Source of the DNA: JANMEB01 sp041740495
GTDB taxonomy: Bacteria; Planctomycetota; Planctomycetia; Pirellulales; Pirellulaceae
Reading direction: 5' to 3'
Assembly (NCBI GenBank): GCA_041740495.1
Contig: JBGSLW010000177.1
Coordinates: forward strand, 1 to 17,636
DNA length: 17,636 nucleotides
The translations under genes were made by a program, and so were the position numbers. Shown piece after piece: positions 14,949 to 17,636 of this stretch. How positions within the stretch are numbered: position 1 is the stretch's first letter; each line of letters begins with the position of its first letter. The notes under the pieces were generated by a model. The model saw nothing but the letters and a program-made list of their open reading frames with translations. It did not search any database and was not told where the DNA came from.

Positions 14949-16616
14949 ATGAAACAGTTGCAAATGGATTTGCGCGCCCTGGTCATCAAAGGCCGCGAAC
15001 AGGGCTATCTGACCTACGTCGAAGTCACCAGCTATCTGCCCGACGAGGCGAACACGCCGGAGAAGATCGACGAGTTGATCGTCGCGCTGGAGAAGCACGG
15101 CATCGAATTGACCGACAACCCCCCGGTGGAGGCGACGCCGGTTGCGGAGGGGCCCACCGCCGAAGATCTGGCGGATGCCGCCGCCGTGGAAGCCGATCTG
15201 GAGTCGCTTCATCTGGCGGAAAAACTCCCTCGATCCAACAGCGATCCGATTCGGATGTACCTCAGCCAGATGGCCGAAATCCCCCTGCTGACGCGGGACG
15301 AAGAAATCGCGCTCGCCAAACGGATCGAAATCGCTCGCAAACGGTTCCGCCACGTACTGCTCTCCAACGACTACGCCATTCGTGCGACGGTCGCGACCCT
15401 CAAACGGGTGTACGCGGGCGAGTTGCCTTTCGACCGGACGATCAAAGTATCGCTCACCGAACGACTGACCAAGGAGCAAATCTCCGCTCGGATGCCGCAC
15501 CACTTTCAGACGATCGATCACTTGATGGCGGCCAACCGGGCCGACTTCCGAACGATCACATCGCGATCGGCGTCGGCTGCGGAAAAGAGTGCCGCGCGGC
15601 GGCGTTTCATTCGCCGGCGCGGGAAACTGGTCACTCTGGTCGAAGAATTGAGCCTGCGCTCGCGGCGCGTCAGTCCGCTGCTGAAGGAATTAGAGAAATT
15701 CTGCCAGCGGATGGAGACGATCCAACGCCGCTTGGGCGAGTTGGGTGAAAGTCCGGTCGATCTGGCCGAACGTTCTCGTTTGCAACGTGAATGGCGCTGT
15801 CTGGTCGTCCAGTGCAGTGAAAGCCCACGCGGGCTGCGGGCCCGCTGCCAACGGGCGCGGCGCTTTTTCCTGGAATTCGAGAACGCCAAACGCCAACTGT
15901 CCAGCAGCAACCTCCGCTTGGTCGTCTCGATCGCCAAAAAATATCGCAACCGCGGGTTGAGCTTTCTGGATTTGATCCAGGAGGGAAATACCGGCCTGAT
16001 GCGGGCAGTCGACAAGTACGAATATCGCCGCGGCTTCAAATTCTCCACGTACGCCACCTGGTGGATCCGCCAGGCGATTACGCGGGCAATCGCCGATCAG
16101 GCGCGCACTATCCGTATCCCGGTGCACATGATCGACGTCCTGACGCGGCTCCGCAACATCGAGAAACAGCTCCAGCAAGAGACGAAGATGACCCCGACCG
16201 CCGATGAAATCGCGGTATTGGCGGGGATCGACGCCGAAGAAGTCCGCCGCGTGCTGGATATCGGCCGGCATCCGGTCAGTCTCAACCGCCCTCTGGGGGA
16301 AGGCGAAGACGCCAGTGTGGGGGACTTGATCGAGGACGCTCATACCGAGAACCCGGCTCGTTTGGCCAGCAACGGGTTCCTCCGCGACAACATCGAGCGG
16401 CTGCTCAAGACCCTGACCTTCCGCGAACGGGAAATCATCCGTTTGCGTTATGGGTTGGGAGACGGGTATACTTATACGCTCGAGGAAGTTGGTCGCATTT
16501 TCAAAGTCACCCGCGAACGTGTCCGTCAAATCGAAGCCAAAGCTGTCAAGAAATTGCAAAATCCGGTCCGCAGTCTGCAACTGGAAGGCTACCTCCGCGG
16601 GGATGCCGAAGGCTGA
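14949..16616 (+). CDS. rpoD: RNA polymerase primary sigma factor (RpoD/SigA, sigma70)
   Basis: Directs core RNA polymerase to housekeeping promoters. 555 residues. Region 1.1-like residues 1-60 (typical 'ALVIKGREQGYLTYVEV' start) are followed by an acidic linker. Region 1.2 is at about 97-130 (DPIRMYLSQMAEIPLLTR). A basic non-conserved region of moderate size runs to about 310. Region 2 is at 314-390, with LVVSIAKKYRNRGLSFLDL and the -10-binding YATWWIRQAITRAIADQ. Region 3 is at about 391-470, and region 4 at 480-548 with RLRYGLGDG and helix-turn-helix EVGRIFKVTRERVRQIE. A region 1.1 and full region 4 mark a group 1 sigma rather than an alternative one. The start at ATG 14949 is set by AAGGAGG. 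Co-transcribed with dnaG; the strong terminator lies 110 bp past its stop. Confidence 0.97.
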   Translation: MKQLQMDLRALVIKGREQGYLTYVEVTSYLPDEANTPEKIDELIVALEKHGIELTDNPPVEATPVAEGPTAEDLADAAAVEADLESLHLAEKLPRSNSDPIRMYLSQMAEIPLLTRDEEIALAKRIEIARKRFRHVLLSNDYAIRATVATLKRVYAGELPFDRTIKVSLTERLTKEQISARMPHHFQTIDHLMAANRADFRTITSRSASAAEKSAARRRFIRRRGKLVTLVEELSLRSRRVSPLLKELEKFCQRMETIQRRLGELGESPVDLAERSRLQREWRCLVVQCSESPRGLRARCQRARRFFLEFENAKRQLSSSNLRLVVSIAKKYRNRGLSFLDLIQEGNTGLMRAVDKYEYRRGFKFSTYATWWIRQAITRAIADQARTIRIPVHMIDVLTRLRNIEKQLQQETKMTPTADEIAVLAGIDAEEVRRVLDIGRHPVSLNRPLGEGEDASVGDLIEDAHTENPARLASNGFLRDNIERLLKTLTFREREIIRLRYGLGDGYTYTLEEVGRIFKVTRERVRQIEAKAVKKLQNPVRSLQLEGYLRGDAEG

Positions 16617-16643
16617 TCCCCGCTGTTCCCAAACGCGCTGTCA

Positions 16644-16687
16644 CTTCGGGCACGCTGTTGGCTTCGGGCACGCTGCTGGCTTCGGGG
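16644..16687 (+). repeat. 18-bp tandem repeat after rpoD
   Basis: CTTCGGGCACGCTGTTGG (16644-16661) is followed directly by a copy with one change (16662-16679) and by the first 7-8 bases of a third (16680-16687). It lies in the 3' untranslated region of the dnaG-rpoD transcript, before the terminator. Confidence 0.85.
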
Positions 16688-16726
16688 ATCTCCCGGATCC
16701 AGCAGTTTGGGTCCACACTGTTTCCT

Positions 16727-16758
16727 ACCGCCGCAATTTGCCGGCGGTTTTTTTTTTT
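16727..16758 (+). terminator. Intrinsic terminator of dnaG-rpoD
   Basis: ACCGCCG (16727-16733) pairs with CGGCGGT (16742-16748) around an 8-nt loop and runs straight into eleven T (16748-16758). It ends only 11 nt before the next start codon. Confidence 0.88.
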
Positions 16759-16769
16759 GAAAGTCTGCC

Positions 16770-17498
16770 ATGTCTGCTTATCAAGTCGATCGTCGAATCC
16801 TGGAACGCGTTCACCATAGTCTGCGGCTGCGCACCGACCTGGAGCGGCAACTGGAGCGGGGGCCTCGCCGCGTCGACGTGGTGCGGACCGTGGAGAAGCT
16901 TGCTGAGCAGAAAGTCGAGAGCTCGAAACAAGCCCAACAGAAATCCCGCCTGGCCGCGAACGAGAAACAATTGCAACTAAAACAACGCGAAGCCCGGATC
17001 GCTGACCTCAAAAACAAACGCAATACGTGCAAGTCGAACCGGGAATACGGCTTGCTCAACGATCAAATCGCCGCCGACGTGCAAGCCAACGCCGTGCTGC
17101 AGGACGAGATCCTGGAATTGCTAGAGAACATCGACGAACAGACCAAGGTGATCGCGGAGGCCCAGGCGGCGTTGGCCACGGCCCAGCTAGAAACCAAGAA
17201 AACGGCGAACGAAATCGAAGGTCGGCTTAGCGTCGTCCGCGGGGACTTGGAACGGGTCTTGATCGAGTTGCGGGAGGCCGAGGCCAAGCTCCCCGTGGAA
17301 ATCCGAGCCGATTATCGGCGCCGAGTCGATTCGATGAAGGACGAAGCACTCGCCGCTGTGCAGGGGGATAGCTGCGGCAATTGCAGCCAGGTCCTGACTC
17401 TGCAACTCATTCAGGAAATCCAAGCCAATCGGAGCCACACCTGTTCGAACTGCAACGCCATCCTCTACGCCAGCGAACCGTCGGTCGCCCGCGTCTAA
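16770..17498 (+). CDS. Coiled-coil C4 zinc-ribbon protein (COG1579 type)
   Basis: 242 residues, cytoplasmic, no signal peptide. Residues 15-195 are long alternating helices typical of a coiled-coil hairpin, with KNKRNTCKSNREYGLLNDQI (81-100), the conserved element of this family near the hairpin turn. The C-terminal zinc ribbon has Cys202, Cys205, Cys225 and Cys228 (CGNC and CSNC). The family is widespread and its function is poorly defined; roles in translation- or ribosome-related stress and nucleic-acid binding have been proposed for members. The ATG at 16770 follows the rpoD terminator by only 11 nt and has a poor ribosome site, so it needs either read-through or a promoter hidden before the terminator. 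Part of the gene is repeated just after its stop codon. Confidence 0.85.
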   Translation: MSAYQVDRRILERVHHSLRLRTDLERQLERGPRRVDVVRTVEKLAEQKVESSKQAQQKSRLAANEKQLQLKQREARIADLKNKRNTCKSNREYGLLNDQIAADVQANAVLQDEILELLENIDEQTKVIAEAQAALATAQLETKKTANEIEGRLSVVRGDLERVLIELREAEAKLPVEIRADYRRRVDSMKDEALAAVQGDSCGNCSQVLTLQLIQEIQANRSHTCSNCNAILYASEPSVARV

Positions 17499-17499
17499 C

Positions 17500-17636
17500 C
17501 GAGTTGCGGGAGGCCGAGGCCAAGCTCCCCGTGGAAATCCGAGCCGATTATCGGCGCCGAGTCGATTCGATGAAGGACGTAGCACTCGCCGCTGTGCAGG
17601 GGGATAGCTGCGGCAATTGCAGCCCGGTCCTGTCTC
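17500..17636 (+). pseudogene. Partial second copy of the zinc-ribbon gene at the window edge
   Basis: These 137 bases repeat 17264-17400 at a fixed offset of 236 bp with only three differences, at 17580, 17625 and 17633 (A in the first copy becomes T, C and T). The copy starts two bases after the stop codon of the complete gene, corresponds to residue 166 through the first Cys pair (CGNC), has no start codon and runs off the window. It is either a recent tandem partial duplication or an assembly artefact at a contig end. Confidence 0.8.

Overview
The window looks like chromosomal DNA from a planctomycete, probably Pirellulales-like. It is moderately GC-rich. One protein carries the N-terminal LEPR-xLL-type motif of planctomycete exoproteins, and there is a decayed piece of an FAD-dependent oxidoreductase of a type I associate with these genomes. 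The intergenic spaces are full of short repeats. The assignment rests on motif recognition only; no database search was possible.

Layout. (1) 134-3244 (-): error-prone DNA polymerase DnaE2, complete, with no imuA/imuB beside it. (2) 3563-4726 (+): divergent secreted zinc metallopeptidase (HEITH...E). (3) 4727-5115: convergent intergenic region with a 133-bp nested inverted-repeat element (4895-5027) and a clear terminator for the gene to its right. (4) 5116-7071 (-): LEPR-xLL repeat exoprotein. (5) 7072-7638: non-coding apart from a short remnant of an FAD-dependent oxidoreductase (7451-7654, +). (6) 7639-8328 (-): HAD phosphatase. (7) 8466-10829 (-): secreted fusion of a class C beta-lactamase/DD-peptidase-like serine hydrolase to a VanX-type D-Ala-D-Ala dipeptidase. 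(8) 11054-12751 (-): unrecognised cytoplasmic coiled-coil protein. (9) 12804-16758 (+): a primase/sigma unit, dnaG-rpoD, with a good sigma70-type promoter, a stem-loop at the predicted transcript start, competing hairpins between the genes and a strong terminator. (10) 16770-17498 (+): COG1579-type coiled-coil/C4 zinc-ribbon protein. (11) 17500-17636: an imperfect second copy of part of that gene, running to the window edge.

The genes are mostly independent units. dnaG-rpoD is the core of the classic macromolecular synthesis operon (without rpsU here) and joins replication priming to the housekeeping sigma factor. The zinc-ribbon gene follows it closely but sits behind a terminator. DnaE2 is a damage-tolerance polymerase. 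The peptidase, the LEPR protein and the beta-lactamase/VanX fusion look extracytoplasmic. I see no tRNA, rRNA, CRISPR array, intact transposase or phage gene. The most interesting items are the two-domain DD-acting fusion, the nested inverted-repeat element, the alternative RNA structures before rpoD, and the duplicated gene end at the right edge.
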